A DNA stretch of 64,000 nt from Providencia rettgeri. GTDB taxonomy: Bacteria; Pseudomonadota; Gammaproteobacteria; Enterobacterales; Enterobacteriaceae. The notes beneath the pieces were generated by a model. The model saw only the letters and a list, made by a program, of their open reading frames with translations. It searched no databases and was not told the DNA's origin. This document shows positions 47,689 through 57,332 of the stretch, piece after piece (the stretch's first letter is position 1; each line of letters starts with the position of its first letter). The translations under genes were made by a program, and so were the position numbers. The stretch is from NCBI GenBank assembly GCA_900455085.1, contig UGTZ01000001.1:2386501-2450500 (forward strand). The letters run 5' to 3'.

Positions 47689-48459
47689 TTATAACTCAAA
47701 TTCAATGGCCAATGTTATCTGTTTTTTTAAACCTTCTGGTGGTATACCAACAGAGCGACTCTTTGCTATAGCCGTTAACGCAGCTTGGTCGAGTTGTGTA
47801 TGCATAGAAGACTTAGCAATACTCACTCTTGTTATTTCCCCCGATGACGTAAGCGTAAAATTCACCAAAACCTTTCCTTGGGTATGGGTATTTCTCGCTT
47901 TTCTTGGGTAACGTTTATGGCGCTCTATTTCTCTACGTAATTTATCAATATAAGATTGATAATTCGCACTTATATTATCCCCTACTGCCCTCGTATTTTG
48001 CGCACCCTGTTCCCCTGCGGCATTTGATAAAGTACTATTTTGGCCAGCTTGCTGTTCTTGCTTTACATCATCGTTTTTTTTATTTTGTTGTTGTTCTTTC
48101 TGCTTAATCACTTTTTTATTTGGTTGTTTTTGTTCTTTTTTCTCGATAACTTTTTTCTGTACATCCGAAACTTTATTTTCATCACTATGCGTACTTTTTT
48201 TATTAGCAACTTTGATTACCGCATTTTCATTTTGTTGCGACTCAGAAAGTAAACCGCCAGTTCGCTTATTATTTAATGTGACATCATTTATTTGCCTTTC
48301 AATTGCATTTTGCGTCAATGCAATAGAGATAATCGCCGCCTTTATTGGCGTATAAATTTGTGCGTGACGTGTTTTTTCAGCACTTAAGCAATAAAAAACG
48401 ATACCAAAATGAAATAATAGCGAAACCATAACAGCAAAATTAAAACGTAGAGTAAGCAT
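47689..48459 (-). CDS. TonB family energy transducer of the hemophilin locus
   Basis: 256 residues. One N-terminal membrane helix (FAVMVSLLFHFGIVFYCL) including the Ser-X3-His pattern of TonB, a long periplasmic linker, and a C-terminal TonB domain (about 165-256) with YPRKARNTHTQGKVLVNFTLTSSGEITRVSI and LDQAALTAIAKS. The linker is rich in Lys, Gln, Glu and Asn instead of the usual Pro-Lys/Pro-Glu repeats. No exbB/exbD is nearby, so it must use chromosomal ExbBD. Last gene of the cluster, 67 bases after the receptor and beyond a hairpin. It probably energises the adjacent receptor. Confidence 0.88.
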   Translation of the reverse strand: MLTLRFNFAVMVSLLFHFGIVFYCLSAEKTRHAQIYTPIKAAIISIALTQNAIERQINDVTLNNKRTGGLLSESQQNENAVIKVANKKSTHSDENKVSDVQKKVIEKKEQKQPNKKVIKQKEQQQNKKNDDVKQEQQAGQNSTLSNAAGEQGAQNTRAVGDNISANYQSYIDKLRREIERHKRYPRKARNTHTQGKVLVNFTLTSSGEITRVSIAKSSMHTQLDQAALTAIAKSRSVGIPPEGLKKQITLAIEFEL

Positions 48460-48476
48460 TTTAATATCCCTAATAG

Positions 48477-48518
48477 CCCCTTCGTTAATACCAAAACATA
48501 ACTACATCAACGAAGGGG
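48477..48518 (-). terminator. hairpin between receptor gene and tonB
   Basis: Ten-base perfect stem CCCCTTCGTT (48477-48486) and AACGAAGGGG (48509-48518) with a 22-base loop. No T run follows on the minus strand, so it may be a processing or stabilising hairpin rather than a full terminator. Confidence 0.5.
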
Positions 48519-48526
48519 AATCCCTT

Positions 48527-51500
48527 TTAGAAGCGACTTGTTACATTGAAGCGTATAGTTCTACCCGGTGCCGGCATCATACTGCGGGTTAGAGGATCAA
48601 TATAATATTCATCAAATAAATTTGTAGCTAATAATTCAAACGATAGATCTTTATTAAACTGGTAATTAACATAAGCATCAGCAGTAAAAACCGCATTCCA
48701 GCTCATTGGGCTATTATTTAATGGTGCATATGAGAATGGATATTTATCTATCATTTCCGCCTCATCCTCATTTTTTGCTTTACTGTGATAACGCATACGG
48801 CTACCCACTTCCAAGCTTTCATCTAAGAAACGTAAACCTAGGTTGGCATGAATACTGTATTTGGGTTGCAATTGAGTACGTAAATAGCCGCCGGGGAACC
48901 CAGCTGTTGTACACTCTGAGCCCCCAAATTTATTATAGGGGTCCATCACCATCAATGAGACTTCATCACAAACTTCATTTTTTAAGCGGTAATCTACCCC
49001 TAAGTCACCAAATACCCAGCCATTATCATAACGTGCCAATAGTTCCAAACCAGCTGTGTTATGTTTATCAACCTGCGTAAAGACTAACCTGTCGTTCCTA
49101 TCAAAGGCATTTGTGACTACGGTGTTGTAGTAATTTATACGTAAGTCAGCATGATTTTCTGCCGCAACCAGTTCTTGGAAATTACGCACATATCCCAGTT
49201 CTATTGTATGGCTACGTTCTGGCAAATAAACCGGTGGCACATAGTTTGCTTCACGTCCCCCTGAAAAACCAATAGTGTCTTCAAAGATACTTGGCATTCT
49301 AACGGTCTCTAAATAACGCCCAAATATTCGGTCATTCTCTGTTAAATAAAGTGTTACTCCTAATGCAGGCGCCCAAGCTGATTCTTCATTTCTTTTCGGC
49401 GCTTTAAATTTTTGGTCATCTGTATAGAACACTTCATCTAATCCATAAGTATTACTATGCCCCAATCGATGTTTTTTGGCTTTTAAGCCAGTTACAGGGT
49501 CTATTGCTTCTTCTTTTAAATCAACTTCCCCATTATAGAATGGGTTATTTTTGCGTATAAATCGGTTATTTTCATCGACCTTCCATTTCACTATATGGTC
49601 CATTTCTGTGATTCTAAATTCTAAATTTTTCCTATTGCGTTGATTAAAGCCTGTATATCCTAAAGCATTCTTTTTCATTTTTAGCGCTTTCTCGATAAAA
49701 ATTCGCCTTTCATAAGGTCTTTCTACTGTATCTTTAAATGTCTTCCCTTTATCATCAACATACTGCTGTATTGTTTGGTATTCTTCTGCACTTAATAAAC
49801 GGGATAACCTATAGTTTCGAGCGGTTATATGGCTATAGGGCGCATAATTTACATCTTTGGCCGCAATGCGTCTCTCTTTTAATAAATCCCTTGACCAGTA
49901 ACTAATATATTGCGCCCCTGCATTCAGGCTTAACCAATCAGTTGGCTGCCAATCAAACCGAATAGTACCATTATATTCCCGACGCTTACCTTCCCTTGGG
50001 ATAGCACGGAACATGTTCCCCTTGGGGCTAGAATCCGAATTAAAAATATCTTCACGGCTACCAATGGTTTCATCAATTAAGCTTCCCATTAAAGTCACTT
50101 TAAATTCAGGTGTAATTTGAAATTTATTGGATAATGAGACACCATAGCGATCGTTAAGTTGGTTTAATTTAATGCCATCAACTAAGGTGCCATTGATAGC
50201 AGGGTTTTTACCCACACCATTATCTCGGTTGAGTTCATAATTCCAATCCCTTTCTAATGGTTCCCTTGGTTGCCCCCTGCGGTATTTGAATTTAAATCGG
50301 TCTTTGTTAACCAATAACCTAAGCGAAAATCAATCCAACCAATGGACTCGGGTTTGAACGAGTAATTGGCATAAAACGTATTTAAGGCTAAGTTAGCCAA
50401 AGGCCATTGCGGAATTTTCCCCTCAAGATCATAGTAACGAATTTGTGATGGCATGATTTCGCCATAATGACTCACTGTACGCATATAACCCAGAGATAAA
50501 TCTTGCGCATTCGGTAACATCAAATTTAATTTAGTCAACAACGTCGACATTTCATTCGAGGTATTCGCCACCTCTGTATTTGGCCCGTAAATCCTAGCTA
50601 CAAAGGGTATATAGGGGTCTATCGCCTTATTCGGGTTATTAGGGTCATAGGTAATGATATCATCATAAAATTTATCCGCCCCACGGCGCCCTGCAAAATA
50701 GTTGCCTTGGTTGCGGTAGCTGTATGCCAGCATCAAATCAAACTTTTCTTGCCGTGTCCCAATGGCAATGCGCGCTGCGTTATCTTTCAGATTAAAGAAT
50801 TTGGCGTTACCTTTACTACGAGCATCAACAAGCATTTCGTGATCTTGAAAATAAATTCCACGAAACTTCTGGATCTCTAATGAACTCATTAGGCGCTTAT
50901 CATCACGGTAATCGATACCGTGGTTTAAATGGTTAATCCGCGGCTTTGTAGAGTTACTCGATGTTTCTAATTTAATATCAAAACCAAACTTACCGTATTT
51001 ATCCACAACGTCATCAATGCCTAGCGTTGTTATGGCAACTCCACCGCCTGTCGATGTACGCACATTGCGGTCTAGCGTTGCACTTTTCATTACCTTAATG
51101 CTACTAATCATATTCGGGTCGATATAATTACGGTTATTCGCACCATTATAACCACGCCACACAGTGATAGCCTGTTCTGTGCCATCCACAGTCACCGGGA
51201 CACGCCCTTGCCCCTGTATCCCTCGTACATTGGGGTCTATCGCCCCACTATTACGGGCATCACCACTATATACCCCTACTGCATGGTTAATGGTGTCTGC
51301 GGGGTTAGTGCCTTTATAACGATCAATTTCTTCTTTACTAATATAAATATTTGATTCGTCTTTATCATATTGGTCGTCTGCCCCTTTTCTATCACGCTCT
51401 TTGATGGTGGTCGCTTTATCATTTACCACGATAGAACCGATGTTTTCGCTTTGTTGGGCGTAGACTAAACTTGCAATACTGCTAATAGATAACCCTGTCA

Positions 51501-51534
51501 CGATATTAATGGCTATCACTGTTTTGATTTTCAT
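48527..51534 (-). CDS. TonB-dependent heme/hemophilin receptor (one frameshift)
   Basis: About 1002 residues after repair. Signal peptide ending VYA (near residue 26), a probable TonB box GSIVVND, and the plug domain with PADTINHAVGVYSGDARNSG and VRGIQGQGRVPVTVDG. A long 22-strand barrel ends in LFDEYYIDPLTRSMMPAPGRTIRFNVTSRF with the terminal Phe. The frame breaks around CCCTT (50263-50267, plus strand); one extra base joins NTAGGNQ to REPLERDWNYEL. It lies 18 bases after the Slam gene and is the natural partner of the hemophilin upstream, taking heme from it. It also resembles the hemoglobin/haptoglobin receptor group. Confidence 0.85.
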
Positions 51535-51552
51535 TATCTGTTCCGGTGAAAA

Positions 51553-52965
51553 TTAAAATTTCTTGGTGAAATTGACACCGACTTCACTTTGCTTAAAAGA
51601 ATAAATAATATCTGCCGTGCTTTTATTCACTTGGCTATTAAAATAAATAGAAGGTGTAAAGGTTAATATTTTATTTTTATCAAATGTTACTTGGGTATTT
51701 AAATATTTATTATGATCTTTTCTTTTTACATTTAAATACACATCAAACTGTTCGAAATTTGTTTGCTTGTAACCTACCGCAACAAGAAAATCACACAACT
51801 CGGTGATCTTTAAAAAACCAGCTCTAATCCCATACTGTGAATAACTATCACTATTGCGTTGTTTTTCCCGATTGGCTCCATGTATTCCCCCAAAAGCGAC
51901 TAACTGAGAATCAACTAAATAGGTCCCAAATAGTGAATAGATCCATTTATCACCATCATTAAAACCATACTCATGAGGATACGTTTTATTTTTATATTCA
52001 AAATCACCTAAAATAGTTACTCGATGATTTAACGTATATTCTGTTGCTATTTTTCCTCCTAGGCTTAAATTATAATATTGGTTATCATGCCATTTGGCTT
52101 CAAATATGGGCAATATGCCGATTTTTGTATTCGCATTCTCAAATTGATAACCCCCGCTAACAAATATATTTATTTTTCTAGCCGTGACTGTTTTCATCGG
52201 TTCTAACCCAAACGCACCGAATGATAATAGCCCTGAATGGTTACCCACGAGAGGAAACCGCTTTGTTGATTTAATATAATAATGCCATTTTCCACCTGCG
52301 ATAGACTGATTGCTGCTATTCATACATTTACTACGAAAACAGTACATTTCACGGCTATTTGATGCTTCATTTAAATTAAAATCATAACTTGAACCTAGCT
52401 TAACCATTCCTTGCCAGCGATTTTTATTCTCTAAATATATTATTTTATTTTCAATATATTCAGCTAACTTACTTGATATTCCCCCGCTATGTTTTGTTTT
52501 TATATTCTGATATATCGACAATGCTGCCTCATAATGTTTAACATAAGTTAGTGCTCGTGCAAGTTTTAACTCAACCAAAAGCATATTAGGCTTGTGAATT
52601 AAAATTTCATTATATAACCTAATTGCCAAGTTATATTCATAATTTAATATCGCCTTTTCAGAGTAAATATATTTAACCAATTCTTTATCATGGTCTTTAT
52701 GACTAACATAGTTATCAATGATTTTATTTATTGCATCAAAATGCCTCTTCTGAATTAGATCATAAAGAATAAAGCCAAGCTCGTCGATATTTTTTTTACT
52801 ATATTTTACATTATTTATTTCTGATTGATGTTTTTTGTTACTATAACCATTTAGAACATTAGTAACCTCTTCGTTTACATCTTGAACTGCCTGTATTGAG
52901 TGTAGAGGGAAAAATAATAACAAAATTATATATATTAAATTTGTTTTTTTATTAAAAATAAACAT
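51553..52965 (-). CDS. slam: Slam / type XI secretion outer-membrane protein (DUF560)
   Basis: 470 residues. Signal peptide (IYIILLLFFPLHSIQA), a helical TPR-like periplasmic domain (about 60-190: YDLIQKRHFDAINKII, LNYEYNLAIRLYNEILIHKP, LVELKLARALTYVKHYEAALSIYQNI), and a C-terminal 14-strand barrel starting near MVKLGSSYDFNLNEASN and ending VGVNFTKKF with terminal Phe. This TPR plus DUF560 layout defines Slam proteins, which move specific lipoproteins or hemophores across the outer membrane. No clear Shine-Dalgarno precedes its ATG. Its likely cargo is the hemophilin encoded 86 bases upstream. Confidence 0.88.
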   Translation of the reverse strand: MFIFNKKTNLIYIILLLFFPLHSIQAVQDVNEEVTNVLNGYSNKKHQSEINNVKYSKKNIDELGFILYDLIQKRHFDAINKIIDNYVSHKDHDKELVKYIYSEKAILNYEYNLAIRLYNEILIHKPNMLLVELKLARALTYVKHYEAALSIYQNIKTKHSGGISSKLAEYIENKIIYLENKNRWQGMVKLGSSYDFNLNEASNSREMYCFRSKCMNSSNQSIAGGKWHYYIKSTKRFPLVGNHSGLLSFGAFGLEPMKTVTARKINIFVSGGYQFENANTKIGILPIFEAKWHDNQYYNLSLGGKIATEYTLNHRVTILGDFEYKNKTYPHEYGFNDGDKWIYSLFGTYLVDSQLVAFGGIHGANREKQRNSDSYSQYGIRAGFLKITELCDFLVAVGYKQTNFEQFDVYLNVKRKDHNKYLNTQVTFDKNKILTFTPSIYFNSQVNKSTADIIYSFKQSEVGVNFTKKF

Positions 52966-52994
52966 ATTAAGGCTACCATTTTAATGATACAAAT

Positions 52995-53030
52995 AAAAAA
53001 GTAGACAAAATTCCTTTTGCCTACTTTTTT
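52995..53030 (-). terminator. attenuating hairpin between hemophilin and slam
   Basis: AAAAAAGTAG (52995-53004) and CTACTTTTTT (53021-53030), with inner AAAA/TTTT pairing, ending in six T on the minus strand. It follows the hemophilin stop by about 20 bases and would cut expression of slam relative to the secreted protein. Confidence 0.8.
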
Positions 53031-53051
53031 ATCCAATTATATTTTCAGTAA

Positions 53052-53795
53052 TTATTCGTCTTTCTGCCCACCAAATGCCGTGTCTAACTCACGATGGTTA
53101 TCATAAGAAAGAATACCCGCCACTTGTTCTGCATTCTCACCAAATAGTTGCCCCATGCTGTTACCATAATGTGTTTCATTGGCAATGGCAGTACCGCTAA
53201 ACTTGCCATCCTCTTCAATGTTCCCCGCCATGGAGTGGCTATTCGTTCCTTCTAATGCACCTGTATATGATTTATCCGCAAAATTTGCATTAAACCAACC
53301 CGTCTGTTTTGCTTCACCTGCGAATTGGTTAATGCCTGCTATAGTATAAGTCGCTTGGCCACTGGTTGGGACTTCTGTTGTTGCATTCGCACCGGAGAAA
53401 TAAACCGTGTGCATTGCATCATCGGCTAAACCAGTTTGTGACCAGTCACCAAAATACACCTCGGCATCTGCAACCTGGCTAAATTGGAACTTGCCCATTC
53501 CACCGTGTGGGCTACCGCCACTTTCCAAAACATACACGTTGTCTGGCTTTTGTGTTACCATATATTTTAAGCCAGAAAATGATATGGTTTTTCCTTCCTT
53601 CATAAAGCGAGAACCAATTCCCGGTGCACCGATACTCCCCCCGTGTGGCCCCATGGTTGATTGAGTTTTATCGACAATAATATTTGTTTGATTATATCCA
53701 TAATCTAAGCTTTGTTTTGATACCGTTTCTGCCATAACACCAACAGAAAATATAGAGAAAGATACTGCAACTGTAATTAATGATAATTTCTTCAT
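53052..53795 (-). CDS. hemophilin-like secreted heme-binding protein (Slam substrate)
   Basis: 247 residues. Sec signal peptide with cleavage after VMA (residue 22) and no cysteine, so it is a soluble secreted protein, not a lipoprotein. Two PHGG motifs (His51, His97) are candidate heme-binding loops. The C-terminal half is an eight-strand TbpB-like barrel: GTAIANETHYGNSMGQLFGE, then NAEQVAGILS and the closing AFGGQKDE, matching the FG..A..VAG....FG pattern of Slam cargo barrels. It would scavenge heme outside the cell and hand it to the adjacent receptor. AAGGA lies nine bases before the ATG. First gene of the cluster. Confidence 0.83.
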   Translation of the reverse strand: MKKLSLITVAVSFSIFSVGVMAETVSKQSLDYGYNQTNIIVDKTQSTMGPHGGSIGAPGIGSRFMKEGKTISFSGLKYMVTQKPDNVYVLESGGSPHGGMGKFQFSQVADAEVYFGDWSQTGLADDAMHTVYFSGANATTEVPTSGQATYTIAGINQFAGEAKQTGWFNANFADKSYTGALEGTNSHSMAGNIEEDGKFSGTAIANETHYGNSMGQLFGENAEQVAGILSYDNHRELDTAFGGQKDE

Positions 53796-54191
53796 TTGCG
53801 CGTCCTTTTCAATAGAAGTTTGAATTAGGTAGTTTTTTAAAAAGACACATTAAATAAAAATTTATGCTTTCCTTTAATGTTCGAGATTGAGTATATGCAA
53901 ATTATTTTTATTTACAAATGAGGGGAATATAATTCAATTTTTTATTATTAGGCAATAAGAAAAAATAATCTTTTATTTTTTAAACAGTTAATTAAAAACC
54001 CTATAATATCTAATTTTATTTATTAGAGTTCCAATTTAGAATTAATTGTATTTTTAAGAGTAATTACAATTATTGGATAAAAGTAAAATAAATATATTGA
54101 TTAATAAATAAAACGTATATTTTTATAAATATATTGACAAACAATAAATATAAATGAAATACAGGTGGAGAAAGTAGACTAAGTTATTTAA
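53796..54191. other. promoter region of the hemophilin cluster
   Basis: About 400 very AT-rich bases between hemophilin and the rnd terminator. The promoter/Fur-like site is at 53891-53918. Beyond it I see no further gene; a TTGACA at 54133 on the plus strand is not followed by a credible frame. Confidence 0.5.
53891..53918 (-). promoter_or_regulatory. Fur-like site overlapping the hemophilin promoter
   Basis: On the minus strand TTGTAA (53918-53913) and TATACT (53896-53891) form a promoter with a 16-base spacer. A stretch at 53916-53898 matches the 19-base Fur consensus at 12 positions and lies across the -35 and spacer. Transcription would start near 53884. Iron control is expected for heme uptake, but the match is moderate. 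Confidence 0.5.
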
Positions 54192-54225
54192 ATGAGATAC
54201 AAGAAGTACTCTTCTTGTACCTCAT
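54192..54225. terminator. terminator downstream of rnd
   Basis: Fifteen-base stem with one G-U type mismatch, ATGAGATACAAGAAG (54192-54206) and CTTCTTGTACCTCAT (54211-54225), loop of four. It lies just after the rnd stop. Confidence 0.75.
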
Positions 54226-54231
54226 AATATG

Positions 54232-55353
54232 CTATACGCTTGCTAAGAGCTTTGCTATGGGTTCAGCGAGTAATCGCCCTCGCCAGCCAGCCAATAGCTC
54301 AGGAGGTGTAGCCGAAGACTTTAACCCCCAATGAATAGACAGTAATTGGTTAATTTGCCGTCTAGAGGCCAATAATTCTGCATTAAATTTTTCGTTTTCA
54401 GCAATATCTTTAACTACCGCTTTAATTTCTTTAAACACACTTTTGTATTGGCTCTGTTCAGTAATATTCGCCACCGGTGTTGGGTATTGGCTTTCATCAA
54501 GTTGTTTTGCTTGTTCGACAATCGCTAATAAACGCTTACCATGGCAACGAATTTCTTGCCCCCGTTAAACCAAGTGCATCAAGTTCACCAAGAGAGCCTG
54601 GTAAATAGCGGGCTACTTTCCACAGGTGCTCTTCTTTCACCACAAAGTTGACCGCCATATCACGTGCTTTAGCTTGGTTTAAACGCCATTGTGCTAATAA
54701 CTGTAGGCAAGCGAGCTGTTCATCACGTAGTTGCCACGCATTATGGATATTCATGTAGGCTTTTTCTGGCTTTAGTGTTTTTTGCCGACGAGCGACAACA
54801 CGTTGGCACTCATCTTTTGCATCTTCCAAATAGCCAGCTTCAGTCACTTTTCCCATTAAAATTTCAGCTAATGGCAGCAAATACAGTACATCTGCGGCTG
54901 CATAATCACATTGTTTTTCGCTTAACGGACGCGCGAGCCAGTCTGTCCGTGATTCACTTTTGTCGAGCTCAATGCCTAAATGTTCAGCAACCAATGACGC
55001 AAAACCACAAGAAATTGGGTAACCTAAAAATGCAGCCACAACTTGTGTGTCGATCATCGGCTCAGGTACACAATCGAAATCATGCATAAACACTTCGAGG
55101 TCTTCACTCCCCGCATGTAAAAATTTTAGTTGCTCTGGGTTGGTTAAAAGTGTTTTAAATGGGCTAAATCCGTGATTAATAATGGGTCAATTAACGAAAC
55201 TTGCTTTCCATCATATAGCTGTAGCAAACCTAGTTGTGGGTAATATGTTCGGGTACGAACAAACTCGGTATCCAAAGCGAGCCATGGTGCATTACTAGCC
55301 TCTTGGCATACTTGGGCTAATTCACTATCTGTAGTTACTAAACGATAATTCAA
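54232..55353 (-). CDS. rnd: ribonuclease D (two frameshifts, TTG start)
   Basis: 373 residues after repair (E. coli 375). The DEDD exonuclease domain shows LALDTEFVRTRTYYPQ, FLHAGSEDLEVF and DYAAADVLYLLP, followed by two HRDC domains (AWQLRDEQLACLQLLAQWR). It trims tRNA 3' ends. The start is the TTG at 55353, since the protein aligns from NYRLVTTD and E. coli rnd is also known to start with UUG. Shifts are at AAAA (55146-55149, one base missing) and CCCCC (54559-54563, one extra), which restore LTNPEQLKFLHAGSED and GLTGQEIRCHGKRLL. Confidence 0.9.
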
Positions 55354-55383
55354 AACAAGTTTCTCTTTTTTATTTTCATCACA

Positions 55384-55409
55384 ATGACGCCGGTTAAAAC
55401 CGGCGTCAT
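55384..55409 (-). terminator. hairpin between fadD and rnd
   Basis: ATGACGCCGG (55384-55393) pairs with CCGGCGTCAT (55400-55409) over a six-base loop. It lies in the 84-base gap just upstream of the rnd TTG start. There is no T run, so it may pause, stabilise fadD mRNA or limit rnd translation. Confidence 0.55.
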
Positions 55410-55437
55410 CTATTCTTTGTTTAAGACTAAACCACAA

Positions 55438-57126
55438 TCATACTGGTGATTTTTCTCTTTGCAATTTTTCTTCATCACGTAGGTCTTTACGCAAAATTTT
55501 ACCCACATTAGATTTTGGTAATTCATCACGAAATTCAAATATCTTAGGTACTTTATACGCGGTTAATGAACGACGGCAAAAGGTTTTTAGCTCATCACCC
55601 GTTAAATTCGCATTTTTCGTTACAACGAAAACTTTAACCGCTTCACCCGTACTTTCACTTGGTACGCCAATTGCGGCACATTCTATAACGTCTGGATGTG
55701 CCGAAATAACATCTTCAATTTCATTTGGATAAACGTTAAAACCTGAAACGATGATCATATCTTTTTTGCGATCAACAATACGAATATAACCTTCGCTATC
55801 TATTTCTGCGATATCCCCCGTCGCTAACCAACCATCCACTATCGTGTCCGCGGTAGAATCAGGCCGGTTCCAATACCCTTTCATGACTTGTGGACCTTTT
55901 ACCCACATTTCGCCAGGCTCACCAATAGCGACTTCGTTGCCGTCGTCATCAAGGAATTTAACATCTGTTGACGGAACAGGTAAACCAATGCTTCCACTAT
56001 AACTGGTTAAATTATAAGGATTACCCGTTACTAGTGGTGCACATTCTGTTAACCCATACCCCTCGAGTAAATGTTTCCCTGTCAGCTTCTGCCATTTTTC
56101 TGCAACGGCTTTTTGAACGGGCATTCCGCCTCCAACTGAAAGGCGTAAACGTGAAAAATCCAACTTTTTGAACTCTTCATTATGCAGCCACGCATTAAAT
56201 AACGTGTTAACACCAGTAATTGACGTAACGGGATAACGTCCTAGTTGTTTTACGGTGTCAGGTACATCTCTAGGGTTGGTAATCAATAAGTTAACTCCCC
56301 CCACCGTAATAAATAGTAAGCAGTTAACTGTCAAAGCGAAAACGTGATACAGCGGTAAAGCAGTGACAACAAATTCAGCCCCAAATTTCAGTACAGGCCC
56401 GTAAGCCGCTCTTGCTTGCTCAATATTTGCTAACATGTTGCGATGAGTTAACATCGCCCCTTTAGCAACACCGGTTGTTCCACCGGTATATTGCAAAAAG
56501 GCCAAGTCATCACCGGTAATGTTAGGCTTAATGTACTGCATACGATAGCCATAATGCATAGCGCGGCGAAAGGAAATGGCGTCTGGTAAATTATATTTAG
56601 GGACTAAGCGTTTGACATACTTAACTACAAAATCAACGATTGTGGCTTTAGGACGTGAAAGTTGGTCACCCATACGCGTTAAAATGACGTGTTTCACTTT
56701 GGTATTGAAAACAATTTTTTCCAGTGTATGCGCAAAATTCGATACAATAACAATCGCTGTTGCACCGCTATCATTCAATTGATGCTCTAACTCTCTTGGG
56801 GTATAGAGTGGATTAACATTTACTACAACCATTCCTGCTCGTAATATCCCAAATAAAGCAATCGGATATTGTAATAGGTTTGGCATCATTAATGCGACAC
56901 GATCCCCTTTTTTAAGGCCAAGTCCATTTTGTAAGTAGGCAGCAAAAGCGCGACTTCTCTCTTCAAGTTTCCGATAAGTCATCACCGCCCCCATGTTAAT
57001 GAAAGCAGGTTGGTCGGCAAATTGAGAAACCGCATTTTCAAGTAACTCTGCTAGAGAAGCGAAGCTATCAGGATTGATTTCTTCCGGCACATCAGCAGGG
57101 TAATTTTTTAGCCAGATTTTTTCCAA
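55438..57126 (-). CDS. fadD: long-chain fatty acid-CoA ligase
   Basis: 562 residues (E. coli 561). ATP/AMP signature LQYTGGTTGVAKGAMLTHRN and GYGLTECAPLV, and the FACS signature WLATGDIAEIDSEGYIRIVDRKKDMIIVSGFNVYPNEIE. It activates imported long-chain fatty acids at the inner membrane for beta-oxidation. A near-consensus FadR operator lies upstream. Followed by rnd as in E. coli. Confidence 0.97.
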   Translation of the reverse strand: MEKIWLKNYPADVPEEINPDSFASLAELLENAVSQFADQPAFINMGAVMTYRKLEERSRAFAAYLQNGLGLKKGDRVALMMPNLLQYPIALFGILRAGMVVVNVNPLYTPRELEHQLNDSGATAIVIVSNFAHTLEKIVFNTKVKHVILTRMGDQLSRPKATIVDFVVKYVKRLVPKYNLPDAISFRRAMHYGYRMQYIKPNITGDDLAFLQYTGGTTGVAKGAMLTHRNMLANIEQARAAYGPVLKFGAEFVVTALPLYHVFALTVNCLLFITVGGVNLLITNPRDVPDTVKQLGRYPVTSITGVNTLFNAWLHNEEFKKLDFSRLRLSVGGGMPVQKAVAEKWQKLTGKHLLEGYGLTECAPLVTGNPYNLTSYSGSIGLPVPSTDVKFLDDDGNEVAIGEPGEMWVKGPQVMKGYWNRPDSTADTIVDGWLATGDIAEIDSEGYIRIVDRKKDMIIVSGFNVYPNEIEDVISAHPDVIECAAIGVPSESTGEAVKVFVVTKNANLTGDELKTFCRRSLTAYKVPKIFEFRDELPKSNVGKILRKDLRDEEKLQREKSPV

Positions 57127-57153
57127 AATGTTACTCCTGAATTTAGTGAAGTT

Positions 57154-57202
57154 ATTATACTCAACATCTCTTTTAACAAATTATTAACTCAGCGTACCAG
57201 TT
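57154..57202 (-). promoter_or_regulatory. fadD promoter with FadR operator
   Basis: TATAAT on the minus strand at 57159-57154 is the likely -10. AACTGGTACGCTGAGTT (57202-57186) matches 13 of 17 positions of the FadR consensus AACTGGTCNGACCAGTT and overlaps the -35 area, so acyl-CoA-relieved repression by FadR is expected, as in E. coli fadD. Confidence 0.72.
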
Positions 57203-57261
57203 TGAAAAACAGACAATGTCAAGGTTGAGAGGTCTATCACTAAATAAATTTTGTTCTTCAA

Positions 57262-57332
57262 GAAAAAACAAGGCGGACTAAGCCGCCTTGTTTGTCTTAA
57301 ATTAGTTAAACAGATATAAATCTGTACAAGAT
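57262..57332 (-). ncRNA. candidate small RNA between yeaY and fadD
   Basis: A strong terminator, AACAAGGCGG/CCGCCTTGTT (57267-57292) ending in six T on the minus strand, has no gene directly upstream because yeaY has its own terminator at 57511-57537. About 40 bases upstream of it is TATAAT (57344-57339), and between them a second hairpin ACAGAT/ATCTGT with a four-base loop. A transcript of about 70 nucleotides would result. Promoter -35 is weak. Not a small RNA I can name. Confidence 0.4.

Noticed and set aside
54133..54225. TTGACA and a purine-rich AGGTGGAG followed by an 11-codon frame upstream of the rnd terminator
   Set aside because: The frame consists almost entirely of the terminator hairpin itself, and no good -10 follows.
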